Source: AP-15 sp963755435
GTDB taxonomy: Bacteria > Pseudomonadota > Alphaproteobacteria > ATCC43930 > CGMCC-115725
Length of the DNA stretch: 64,000 bases
NCBI GenBank assembly: GCA_963755435.1
Contig: CAVWJX010000003.1
Location: 682,001-746,000 of the forward strand
Direction: 5' to 3'
The notes under the pieces were generated by a model. That model did no database searches, was not told the origin of the DNA, and saw only the letters and a program-made list of their open reading frames with translations. Positions 21,479 through 29,579 of this stretch are shown one piece after another. Position numbers and translations under genes: made by a program. Numbering within the stretch: position 1 is the stretch's first letter; the number at the start of each line of letters is the position of its first letter.

Positions 21479-21876
21479 CGATGGTCCCGCTGATCGAATA
21501 TGCCGAGGCGAGCGCCGAGGTGCGCGCCGTCTACGACGACATCATGGCCACGCGCGGCACCGACTGGATCAACAATTTCTGGAAGGCGCTGGCCAACGAC
21601 CCGCCGAGCCTGCGCCGCACCTGGGAGAGCATCAAGCAGGTGATGGCGCCGGGGGCGCTCGACCCGCTGACCAAAGAACTGGTTTATCTCGCGGTCAGCG
21701 CCTCGAACGGCTGCGCCTATTGCACCGCGTCGCATTCGGCGGCGGCGAAGAAGCAGGGGATGACGCCGCAGATGTTCGCGGAATTACTGGCGGTGGTCGG
21801 AATGGCCAACGAAACCAACGCTCTTGCCAATGGCTATCGCGTGCCGGTGGACGAGAGGTTCGAAAATCTGTTTTGA
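21475..21876 (+). CDS. Carboxymuconolactone decarboxylase / AhpD-like protein
   Basis: A 133-residue CMD-family protein. The redox motif CAYC (C80, C83) followed by ASHSAAA is the AhpD-type active site, with H87 in the usual position, so a peroxidase or disulfide-reductase activity is likelier than lactone decarboxylation. The ATG overlaps the preceding stop (ATGA). A glyoxalase-fold gene follows after 113 bp. Confidence 0.86.
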   Translation: MTMVPLIEYAEASAEVRAVYDDIMATRGTDWINNFWKALANDPPSLRRTWESIKQVMAPGALDPLTKELVYLAVSASNGCAYCTASHSAAAKKQGMTPQMFAELLAVVGMANETNALANGYRVPVDERFENLF

Positions 21877-21989
21877 TGGCGGCGCATGCGAGCGACGAGG
21901 CGGCGACGGTAGGCCGCGCCGCCCAGCTGCGCGTGGATTTACCGCAGGGCCGGGCGGCACGCCGCCGACCGGCAACATTGGAGGCCCGA

Positions 21990-22952
21990 ATGGCGCAACA
22001 ACTCTATGACCGCACCGCCGAGGATCTCGGCAATCTGGTCGGTCTCGAACATGTCAATCTGAGGATCGACAATCAGGGGCTGGCGCAAGAGTTCTACCTG
22101 TCGGCGCTCGGGTTTACCCGCGACCCGTTCATGTTCCCCGGCACCAACAACATGTGGGTCAATGTCGGCAATAGCCAGTTCCACCTGCCGACCGGCGAGC
22201 CCAATGTGCTGCGCGGCCATGTCGGCCTCGTCGTGCCGTCGCTCGAGGAGCTGTGCGAGCGTCTCGGCGAAGCCAAGAAAAAGCTCGCCGACACCAAGTT
22301 CGACTGCAAGCAGCACAACGCCTATGTCGAGGCGACCTGCCCGTGGGGCAACAAGTTCCGCCTCTACGAGCCCGACGAGGAGCGGTTCGGCGCGATCAAT
22401 CTCGGCATGCCCTATGTCGAGTTCACGGTGCCGGAAGGGGCCGCGGACGGGATCGCCCGGTTTTATCGCGAAATCTTCTACACGCCAGCCTGCGTCAAGG
22501 AAAACGGCGAGGGCCGCGCCGCCCATGTCAGCACCGGGCCGCGGCAGGAGCTGATCTTCCGCGAGACCGACCGGAAATTGCCGGATTTCGACGGCCACCA
22601 CCTGCAGGTCTATGCCCAGGAATTCTCCGGCCCGCATGACGAACTGGAAAAGCGCGGCCTGATCACCGAGGAAAGCGATCAGTACCAGTACCGCTGGCAG
22701 GACATCGTCTGCCTCGAGACCGGCAAGCACCTGTTCACAATCGAGCATGAGGTGCGCAGCTGCACCCACCCGCTCTACAACCGCCACATGGTCAACCGCA
22801 ACCCGTCGCAAAATAATCGGCACTACCAGATGGGCGCGGATGAGTGGGATTGGACCCTGCCGCGCTCGACCAAGCGGATCCAGCCGGCGCCGGTCGTGGA
22901 GCCGGCGACGCCGCTGGCCAAGCGCCGCGCCAGCCGCATGGCCGCGATGTAA
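21990..22952 (+). CDS. VOC (glyoxalase/bleomycin-resistance fold) family protein
   Basis: A 320-residue protein with GGAGG six bases before the ATG. Two VOC modules are visible: residues about 15-125 (LVGLEHVNLRIDNQGLAQEFYLSALGF ... GNKFRLYEP) and about 135-265 (YVEFTVPEGAADGIARFYREIF ... GKHLFTIEHEVRS). VOC proteins bind a metal between beta-alpha-beta-beta-beta modules; the histidine in GLEHVNL and glutamates in RLYEP and FTIEHE are candidate ligands. A dioxygenase or isomerase role is possible, but I cannot assign a substrate. A C-terminal tail HYQMGADEWDWTLPR is outside the modules. Confidence 0.82.
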   Translation: MAQQLYDRTAEDLGNLVGLEHVNLRIDNQGLAQEFYLSALGFTRDPFMFPGTNNMWVNVGNSQFHLPTGEPNVLRGHVGLVVPSLEELCERLGEAKKKLADTKFDCKQHNAYVEATCPWGNKFRLYEPDEERFGAINLGMPYVEFTVPEGAADGIARFYREIFYTPACVKENGEGRAAHVSTGPRQELIFRETDRKLPDFDGHHLQVYAQEFSGPHDELEKRGLITEESDQYQYRWQDIVCLETGKHLFTIEHEVRSCTHPLYNRHMVNRNPSQNNRHYQMGADEWDWTLPRSTKRIQPAPVVEPATPLAKRRASRMAAM

Positions 22953-22984
22953 GCTCCAAGCTCGGCGATTTGTCATGACCCGCT

Positions 22985-23148
22985 CTGCTCTCTTTCCCCG
23001 CGCGGGGAGGGAGAGCAGAACCGAGGCGGTGACGCTCGTGGTGCGATGCCAACGGACGGTCCCGTCCATTGGCTGAATCGCACCACCAGCGCTTTGATCT
23101 GGTGGTCCGATTACGCGACGCTTGGGAACCAAGCGTCACGATCGGACC
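22985..23148. terminator. Three stacked hairpins between convergent genes
   Basis: Hairpin 1 (22985-23018) is a 16-bp stem with a CG loop, closed in RNA by two U-G pairs. Hairpin 2 (23039-23085) pairs TGGTGCGAT with ATCGCACCA and GCCAA-c-GGACGG with CCGTCC-a-TTGGC. Hairpin 3 (23104-23148) pairs GGTCCGAT with ATCGGACC and ACGCTTGG with CCAAGCGT around a GAA loop. ACCACCAG (23082-23089) can instead pair with CTGGTGGT (23099-23106). No U-tract follows, so it is not a standard intrinsic terminator; a bidirectional stop, mRNA stabiliser or mobile palindrome are all possible. Confidence 0.55.
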
Positions 23149-23149
23149 G

Positions 23150-24163
23150 CTAGACGAAGTGGAGACGGTCGTTTGCCCCGTTGGCCAGGGCGCGAACAAC
23201 AGAGTTCCACGCATTCCCGGTCAGTTCGGTCCAGACCTGGCTGGGGTCGACCAGGTTGGCGGCGACTGCGAGAGGCGCGACCTCGAATTTATGCGGGTTT
23301 TCCGACAAGAACGCGCACAACCGCCGGAAGCGCGCCTGGATCAATCGATTGCGCCGCAAATCGGTATAGCGGAAATCCCGCTTCTTTATGAACTCGAACG
23401 GGTGGGTGACAATCACGACAACCGGGTTTTCATGCTGATATGCGGCGTTGAGCAGCGTGATCTGCTCGCGCGCCGTCAGCGCGGTGACTTGCATCGGCCG
23501 CAATCGGCGGCGCCCGACCGGGCCGGTATCGGTAAAACAGGTGACCGGCAGCTCGCGAATGCCGGCAAACTCATGGACCCCGCCGCGCACCGCCAGCTCC
23601 GGCTCCGGCGGGCGGTGCAGCGCCAGACAGGTGTTGGACGCACAGCTGAGGCCGGCCTGTCGCATCGCCTCGAAGACCGACAGCGAGGTCGAGAAATTGC
23701 CGGCGCGCATGCCGGCCGGCCGCGTTCCGGTCCAGGTTCGCAGCAGTTCGGCACCCTCGCCGATCAGCTCGGCCAGCCGGCCGGGCTCCAGCTCGTGGCA
23801 GTAGTCGGAGACGAGATGCGAACGATCGACCCTGCCGTCGTTGAACGACAGCCAGCCAGGATGCAGATGCAACTGCACGTCCTGGCCGGCGCGCAGCAAC
23901 ACGTCAACATAGCGGCCCATCGCCCGCTCGGGAAAATAGTGAATGTGCACCGTCTCGACAAAGAAGGTCGCGGTCAGGCCGTACCGGGCGAGCGTCTCGA
24001 CGACAAAGCCCAGCGCCTGGCTCTTGCCCTCGACCATGCCGGCGACCCGCTCGTCGATCAGCGGAGTGTGGTTTCCGGTTGGTAAGAACGCTCCGGCGAC
24101 GGACGGCTCGGTGTCGACGGTCAGCACCACCGTGGTCTTGCGAGGGTCTTGTCGTCTGCTCAT
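23150..24163 (-). CDS. Polysaccharide deacetylase-like (NodB-fold) protein
   Basis: A 337-residue protein. ATG 24163 is preferred because the NodB-like core begins soon after (TTVVLTVDTEPS, with the catalytic Asp in VDTEPS near residue 16); a start at 24214 adds unrelated residues. The metal-binding region reads VQLHLHPGWLSF, and later blocks are RPAGMRAGNFSTS and VVVIVTHPFEF. There is no signal peptide, so it acts in the cytoplasm or on a precursor. Such proteins accompany exopolysaccharide and exosortase-type loci. It converges on the glyoxalase-fold gene across the hairpin element and starts a group of envelope-type genes. Confidence 0.8.
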   Translation of the reverse strand: MSRRQDPRKTTVVLTVDTEPSVAGAFLPTGNHTPLIDERVAGMVEGKSQALGFVVETLARYGLTATFFVETVHIHYFPERAMGRYVDVLLRAGQDVQLHLHPGWLSFNDGRVDRSHLVSDYCHELEPGRLAELIGEGAELLRTWTGTRPAGMRAGNFSTSLSVFEAMRQAGLSCASNTCLALHRPPEPELAVRGGVHEFAGIRELPVTCFTDTGPVGRRRLRPMQVTALTAREQITLLNAAYQHENPVVVIVTHPFEFIKKRDFRYTDLRRNRLIQARFRRLCAFLSENPHKFEVAPLAVAANLVDPSQVWTELTGNAWNSVVRALANGANDRLHFV

Positions 24164-24382
24164 GTCAGCGCAAACCGCGATGGCGTCCGCACCCGGTCCA
24201 GCCGGATGCCACAAATAGCAGATTTTGCGGTATCATCCAGCATTGGCGGCGGGCAATCGCGAGCATAATCGGGAAATGGCGAGTGCTGCAGCGCAGTCCG
24301 GGTTGCCGATTGTCGAACGGACCAGCAGCTTTGCCTTCCCTATCCGTAATTTGCTTCCCTATCTGCAAAGAGAGATGCCAGG

Positions 24383-25321
24383 GTGCCGGATCAAAATTGG
24401 CAGCGCCGCCCGGTTCCGTTCAAATTTCAGATCGGCGACATCACCCTCGCGCAGGCAAACCTGACGCTCTATCGGCGCAGCGCCCGGCTGGGAGAAGACC
24501 CTTTAGGTGTCGAGGAGGTGCCGGAGCCGCCGCCCTCGCTCGACGGAGCGGCAGGTTATGTCGTCGGGTCGCATCCAATAGCGAACCGATTGCCGGTGCT
24601 GCGGCGGCGGGGCGGCGCCATTCTTTATGCGCCGCGCCAGTACCGCCGCTTTTCGGTCGATCTCACCGGCAGCTACGAACACTATATGGCGAGCTTTTCC
24701 GGCAAGACACGCTCGGGCCTGAAGCGCAAGCTGCGAAAATTCATCGACGCCTCGCAGGGTAAGATCGACCTGCGAGAATATCGCACGCTGGAGCAGATCA
24801 CAGAGTTCATTCGGATCGCCCGTGATTTGTCGGCCAAAACCTATCAAGAGCGGTTGTTGCGGCGCGGGCTGCCGGCGACCAATGAATTCCTCCTGTCCGC
24901 ACAAGCATTAGCCCGCGGCGACAGGGTTCGCGCCTACTTGCTCTTTCTGAACGGCGAACCGATCAGCTATCTCTACTGCCCGGTCGAAGAGGGCGTAGCG
25001 CTTTACGATCACCTCGGCTACGACCCGGCAACCGCGTCTCTGTCGCCCGGCACCGTCCTGCAAATGCTGGCTCTCGAACGCCTGTTTGCCGAGCGGCGCT
25101 TCTTGCTGTTCGACTTCACCGAAGGCGAGGGTCAACACAAGGAATTGTTTTCGACGGCAAGCCATCTGTGCGCCGATGTGTACGTCATCAACGCGCGGTT
25201 GATGTCGACGTCGCTGATCCTGCTCCATCGTGGGATGGACCAGACCTCTGCCGCGATCGGCGGAATGCTCGATCGCCTGCACGTCAAATCGAGGGTGCGT
25301 CGGCTGATCCGACGAGCTTGA
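24383..25321 (+). CDS. FemAB/CelD-like GNAT acyltransferase (BioF2-like domain)
   Basis: About 312 residues from GTG 24383. The central block reads YRRFSVDLTGSYEHYMASFSGKTRSGLKRKLRKF, the start of the acetyltransferase-6 (BioF2/CelD) fold, and the C-terminal block ERLFAERRFLLFDFTEGEGQHKELFST is the typical second half. These enzymes acylate or aminoacylate polysaccharide and peptidoglycan precursors. The start is weak: there is no good ribosome site, and a separate frame upstream (from about 24276, MASAAAQSGLPIVERTSS) may be the true N-terminus joined by an indel. It is divergent from the deacetylase gene across 219 bp. Confidence 0.72.
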   Translation: MPDQNWQRRPVPFKFQIGDITLAQANLTLYRRSARLGEDPLGVEEVPEPPPSLDGAAGYVVGSHPIANRLPVLRRRGGAILYAPRQYRRFSVDLTGSYEHYMASFSGKTRSGLKRKLRKFIDASQGKIDLREYRTLEQITEFIRIARDLSAKTYQERLLRRGLPATNEFLLSAQALARGDRVRAYLLFLNGEPISYLYCPVEEGVALYDHLGYDPATASLSPGTVLQMLALERLFAERRFLLFDFTEGEGQHKELFSTASHLCADVYVINARLMSTSLILLHRGMDQTSAAIGGMLDRLHVKSRVRRLIRRA

Positions 25322-25380
25322 CGGATGATCCCGGCCAGTTTCGCAGACGAAGTTGCGGGGCCGCCAACTTCTGAGATCGG

Positions 25381-26016
25381 TCAGGGTTCCGCCGGTGGAG
25401 ACTTTGCGACGCCCTCGCCGCTGCGCCTGAGCGAACGGCGCCAGCATAGCCGGAGCGGCCAAGCTTTACCGAAAGGATGAATTTCAAGCACCCAGGCTAT
25501 CTGATTCCATCCGGCCTTTTCGAAAGCTCGATAGGAGGCGCTATGATTATGCCACATCCAGGTGTAGAGCGGGTCCCAGCCTGCCCGATGCATGCTGGCA
25601 GACGCGTACCTGATCAGGATAGGAGCCAACTCTCTGCCGCGATAACGCGTTTCAGTAACGATATCGACCAAGATGGCTTCGTTCTCGTTAAGCAGCCAGA
25701 GGAGGGGGTCGTTGAAGCGACGAGGTCCCCAAAACCAGCAAACAGCGGCGAGCTTGCCATCGAGCAACAATCCATAGCCGTATGCGTCGTCGCCGCCGTA
25801 CCAAAAGCGATCGCGAAGTTCCGGCGAGATTTCCATTGCCGTCGGGCTTGATCCTTCCAAACGCTGACAACTGATGCTCGCCGGCATCGGCGGTTCGGCA
25901 GGAAGCGAGCTTAATCGGTAGATGCGGTTGAAACGGTATGGCCCTAATAGCGTGACTGCCGTCTTCTTGAGAGCTCGCCTCAAACTCTCCCAGCGATTAA
26001 GGTCGGGTCGCATCAT
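25381..26016 (-). CDS. GNAT-family N-acetyltransferase
   Basis: A protein of about 211 residues starting at MMRPDLNRW. The GNAT core is visible in AVCWFWGPRRF, NENEAILVDIVTETRYRGRELAPILIRYASASMHRAG and HNHSASYRAFEKAGWNQI: beta-4, the acetyl-CoA pyrophosphate loop (RGRELAP in place of the usual Q/R-x-x-G-x-G/A) and the C-terminal motif B. The substrate is unknown. Its chosen ATG overlaps the start codon of the divergent methyltransferase, which is odd because no room remains for a promoter; one of the two starts may be wrong. Lower GC than the window average. Confidence 0.7.
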   Translation of the reverse strand: MMRPDLNRWESLRRALKKTAVTLLGPYRFNRIYRLSSLPAEPPMPASISCQRLEGSSPTAMEISPELRDRFWYGGDDAYGYGLLLDGKLAAVCWFWGPRRFNDPLLWLLNENEAILVDIVTETRYRGRELAPILIRYASASMHRAGWDPLYTWMWHNHSASYRAFEKAGWNQIAWVLEIHPFGKAWPLRLCWRRSLRRSGEGVAKSPPAEP

Positions 26017-26776
26017 GCTCAAACGGTTGTCACGGCTGAAATCCCTTTGGCGCCGGCACGGACCGATCCGCTTCTTTACTCTCGCCGTGCTCAATTGTGC
26101 ATACCAAGTTCGATATCTGAGGCATGCGCCTGCCGGCGCACCCCGAATCGACCCTTTGGACGAAAAATATGGCACCGACACTTCCGGGGTTCGCGAGGTC
26201 GGCAGCCTCGATGTGGCCGACTGCGTTTCCGCTCGATCCGCGGTCCGCTACCAGCCCAGCGGCTGGGAAGCAGCGCAAACCGCGTTTAGTCAACTAAATA
26301 TCGACTATCAAGAGTATTCGCTGATCGATTTCGGATCGGGCAAGGGTCGAGTGCTTCTTGTAGCCGCCGGGTTTCCATTCAAAGATGTAATCGGCATCGA
26401 ATTTTCGACAGAGCTTCATGATATTGCATGCCGGAATGTCGCCCGGCTTGCGCCCGACGCGATTCGCGCCGGGGCGGTTCGCTCGGTACGAGGCGATGCC
26501 GCGACGTTCGAGCTACCGAACAGCGACCTCGTGTGCTATTTCTATAATCCTTTCGGACCGCCAATAATATCCATGGTCGCGCAGCACCTTCAAGAGCATT
26601 ACACCCGGGGTGGCCATCGTATCATAATAATATACGTAGATCCTCGACATCGTACCGCGTTTGAAACAACCGGGAACTTCCGAGTTCTCAAGGAATCCGG
26701 TCATAGTGTAATCTTGGCAACTCCAAACCAAATCGACATCAGCGCTAATAAATCAGGAGGAGAAGAACGATGCTGA
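26015..26776 (+). CDS. Class I SAM-dependent methyltransferase, low-GC gene
   Basis: About 253 residues from ATG 26015 (an in-frame ATG at 25922 adds 31 residues but runs antisense to the GNAT gene). Motif I is LIDFGSGKGRVLLVAA, with the acidic IGIEFSTELH after it and DLVCYFYNPFGPP as motif IV. Rare codons such as ATA are frequent in the last third (three in a row near 26623), unlike neighbouring genes, which suggests acquisition by transfer. The stop overlaps the alcohol dehydrogenase start by 7 bp. Acceptor unknown; glycan or lipid methylation is suggested only by neighbours. Confidence 0.75.
   Translation: MLKRLSRLKSLWRRHGPIRFFTLAVLNCAYQVRYLRHAPAGAPRIDPLDEKYGTDTSGVREVGSLDVADCVSARSAVRYQPSGWEAAQTAFSQLNIDYQEYSLIDFGSGKGRVLLVAAGFPFKDVIGIEFSTELHDIACRNVARLAPDAIRAGAVRSVRGDAATFELPNSDLVCYFYNPFGPPIISMVAQHLQEHYTRGGHRIIIIYVDPRHRTAFETTGNFRVLKESGHSVILATPNQIDISANKSGGEERC
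26755..26760 (+). promoter_or_regulatory. Strong ribosome binding site of the Fe-type alcohol dehydrogenase gene
   Basis: AGGAGG lies nine bases before ATG 26770 and inside the end of the preceding methyltransferase gene. It decides the start codon of the dehydrogenase. Confidence 0.8.
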
Positions 26777-27940
26777 ATGGCGCCTACCGTTTTCCGCAGA
26801 TGGAGAATGTTGTCTTCGGCACGCCCTTTGCCGAGGCGGTGGCGCAGGAGGTCGACCGGCTCGACGCCCGCGCCGTCTTTGTGCTGGCGAGCGGCACCCT
26901 GGCGCGCGAGACAGACCTTGTCGAGCGGCTGCGGCAGATGCTCGGCAACCGCTTTGCCGGGCTCTTCGCCAGGGTCGGCGCGCATACTCCGCGCGACGAT
27001 GTCGTCGCCGCGGCCAATATGGCGCGCGAGGCCGGCGCCGATCTAATCGTCACCTTGGGCGGCGGCTCGGTCACCGACGCGGCAAAGATGGTCGGCCTCT
27101 GTCTCGGCAACGGGGTGACGGCGCCGGAGCAGCTCGACGATTTCCGCGCCACGATCGCCGCCGACGGCACGGCGCAGCGCCCCGCGGTCGCGCCGCCCGG
27201 GGTGCGCATGATCGCGATCCCGACCACGCTGTCGGCCGGCGAGTTCTCGGCCGGCGCGGGCTGCACCGACACCCGGCGCCACGTCAAGGAGAGCTTCAGC
27301 CATCCGCTGATGATTCCGCGCACGGTCGTGCTCGACCCGGCGGCGAGCCGGCCGACCCCCGAATGGCTGTTTCTGTCGACCGGCATCCGCGCCGTCGATC
27401 ATGCGGTCGAGGACATCTGTTCGACGAACGGCCAGCCTTTGTCCGAGGGTGCGGCCTATCACGCGCTGCGGCTGCTGGGCCGCGGCTTGCCGGCGGTCAA
27501 GACCGACCCCGACGATCTCGACGCGCGGCTCGACTGCCAGATCGGCGCCTGGATGTCGATGGTCGGCTCGCAAACCGGGGTGGCCAAGGGGGCGAGCCAC
27601 GGCATCGGCCATGTGCTCGGCGGCACCGCCAACGTGCCGCATGGCTACACCTCATGCATCATGCTGGCGCATGTGCTGCGCTTCAACCATCCGGTCAATG
27701 CCGATAAGCAGGCCCGCGTCAGCGAGGCGCTGGGCCATCCGGGCGAGCCCGCCGCCGAAATTGTCGGCGCGCTGATCGCCGGGCTCGGCCTGCCGAACTC
27801 GATTGCGCGATGTCGGGGTGCGGGAGGATCAGCTCGACCTGATCGCCCGGAATTCGATGCACGACCGCTGGATCCACACCAATCCGCGCAAGATTGATGG
27901 GCCGGCGGTGGTCCGCACCCTGCTCGACGCGGCCTGGTGA
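26770..27940 (+). CDS. Iron-containing alcohol dehydrogenase (maleylacetate reductase-like), late frameshift
   Basis: A group III dehydrogenase. The nucleotide-binding motif is LIVTLGGGSVTDAAK, and metal ligands fit D and H residues in GIRAVDHAVE, KGASHGIGHVLGG and NVPHGYTSCIML. The frame breaks near 27806: after GLGLPNSI the sequence continues in another frame as RDVGVREDQLDLIARNSMHD and IHTNPRKIDGPAVVRTLLDAAW to TGA 27938-27940, a normal family C-terminus. One inserted base explains it. The uninterrupted frame would end at 27897 with an unrelated tail. Family members reduce maleylacetate or oxidise short alcohols; the carrier and hydrolase genes downstream fit a catabolic setting. Confidence 0.83.
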
Positions 27941-27964
27941 TTGGCTGGTGATCGGCCGGTGACG
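27931..27964. repeat. 11-12-bp tandem repeat, 3 copies, across the dehydrogenase stop codon
   Basis: Units ggcctggtgatt, ggctggtgatc and ggccggtgacg follow directly, each containing GGTGA; the first TGA is the stop of the alcohol dehydrogenase. Confidence 0.82.
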
Positions 27965-28001
27965 TCCGGGCCTGGATCGGGCGATCGCGCGGCTTGGCGA
28001 A

Positions 28002-28962
28002 CTAGGCGAAGGCGCGCTTGAAGGCGGCCCAGACTTGGCGCTGGGCGTTGAGCGCGTCGTCGACCACCGGCACCATGCCGAGGAAGCCGTGGATCATCCC
28101 GGCGTATTCCTGGTATTCGACCGCGACCCCGGCCTGCCGCAACCCCGCGGCATAGCTCTCGCCCTCATCGTGCAGCACGTCGCATTCGGCGGTGATGACG
28201 ATCGCCGGAGCGACGCCCTCCAGGCTCGCGGCCTTGAGCGGCGAGGCACGCCAATCCTCGGCGTCGGCCGCCGAGCGCAGATAATGATCGCGGAACCAGG
28301 CCATCGCCTCGCCGGTCAGGACGCCATAGCCGCGTGCGTATTTGCCATAGCTGGCGCCGGAAAATGTGTAGTCGGCGACCGGGTAGACCAGGGATTGCAG
28401 CCGCAGCATCGGACTGCCGGCGTCGCGCGCCATCAGCGCAACCACCGCGGCGAGATTGGCGCCGGCGCTGTCGCCGTGGACGCCGAGCCGGACGGGGTCG
28501 GCGCCGAGGCTCGCCGCGTTCTCGTGGACCCATTGGAGGGCGGCGAACGCATCCTCGACCGCCGCCGGGAATTTATCCTCCGGCCCCATGCGGTAATCGA
28601 CCGAGGCGACCACGGCCTCGGCCCCGGCGCACAAATTGCGGGCGACGAGGTCGTGAGTGTCAAGGCTGCCGATCACATGGCCGCCGCCATGATAGTAGAG
28701 GATCGCCGGTACGGACGCCGCCGCGCGCCGGCGAGGGTCGGCAGGAGGCGGCCAGTAAAGGCGCAGGCGAAGGGCGCCGCCCGGGCCGGGGATCAGCCGC
28801 TCCTCGCTGCGCGCGACCGGCAACGGCTCGGCCTTGCGGGAGCGCGCGGTCGCCTCCATCTGCGCGCGCGCGGCGGCCGGCGTCAACGCCTCGATCGGCT
28901 TGCAGCTCGGCCCTGGCCATGGCGTCGAGCACTTGGACGATCTGCGGATGCAGGGTCGGCAT
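28002..28962 (-). CDS. Alpha/beta hydrolase (HSL/acetyl-esterase family), frameshift near N-terminus
   Basis: A hormone-sensitive-lipase type esterase. The oxyanion motif is ILYYHGGGHVIGS, the nucleophile elbow GVHGDSAGANLAA, the acid lies in ITAECDVLHDEG and the histidine in YAGMIHGFLGM. The N-terminus MPTLHPQIVQVLDAMARAELQ (from 28962) is in a different frame from the body, which begins PIEALTPAAARAQMEA; one indel near 28900 joins them. The body frame is also open back into the upstream cupin gene, giving an artificial 525-codon fusion. Probably hydrolyses a small ester or lactone in the same pathway as neighbouring genes. Confidence 0.84.
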
Positions 28963-28971
28963 CGCGGTCGC

Positions 28972-29480
28972 TCACCGCACCGGGTAATCGTGCGCAGCGC
29001 CTCGCCATTGACCTCTGCCGGCTCGGCGTCGATCAGGATGAAGGCGAAGACGGCGGGGCCGTTGCCGTTGTTGACCCAGGCGTGCATCGTGCCGCGCTGC
29101 ACGCAGATGTCGCCTTGCTTCATATGCACGATCTCGCCGCTGTCGAATTCGAGATCGCATTCGCCCGACAGCAGGATCGCGTAATCGACGGTCTCGGTGC
29201 GGTGCATGAATTTGGGCGCGCCGGGGGCGAATTCGGTGACCCGGATCACCGTGCCCTGGCCGCTGCCGACATAATTGTAGCGCTTGACGAACCCGGCCCG
29301 CTGCGCCGCGTCGGCTTCGGCCGAATTGTCGGCCGGCATCTTGTCGGTCGACCAGATCTCGCAGCCGGCGATGTGCGGGCGGTTGAGCCGCGGCACCGCG
29401 GCGAGCCGCTCGTCGGTGGTGACGATCGCCTTGCCGTTCGCGTCGTGCCCGGTGACGATCCGCCTGACTTCGAGCGCCAT
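28972..29480 (-). CDS. Cupin-domain protein
   Basis: About 167 residues from ATG 29480, with AGGGAGGG upstream. The cupin motif 1 region is FMHRTETVDYAILLSGECDLEFDSG and motif 2 GDICVQRGTMHAWVNNG, so two histidines and a glutamate for a metal are probably present. The protein ends near VNGEALRTI; a stop (PVR-TGA, at 28972) lies in another frame, whereas the current frame reads on into the hydrolase. A small indel near 28985 is the simplest explanation. Single-domain cupins of this type occur beside dioxygenases and esterases in catabolic clusters; the reaction is unknown. Confidence 0.78.
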
Positions 29481-29579
29481 GGCCGCCCTCCCTTCGACTG
29501 GTTTCGTGCCCGGGGCCAGTCTACAGGCAGAGCGGCCCGGCTGACCACAGCCTGGCCGGTGGTTCGAGACTTCCGGCAA

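Noticed and set aside
26770..27940. Programmed frameshift in the dehydrogenase
   Set aside because: No slippery heptamer or downstream pseudoknot was recognised, and other genes here show similar indels.
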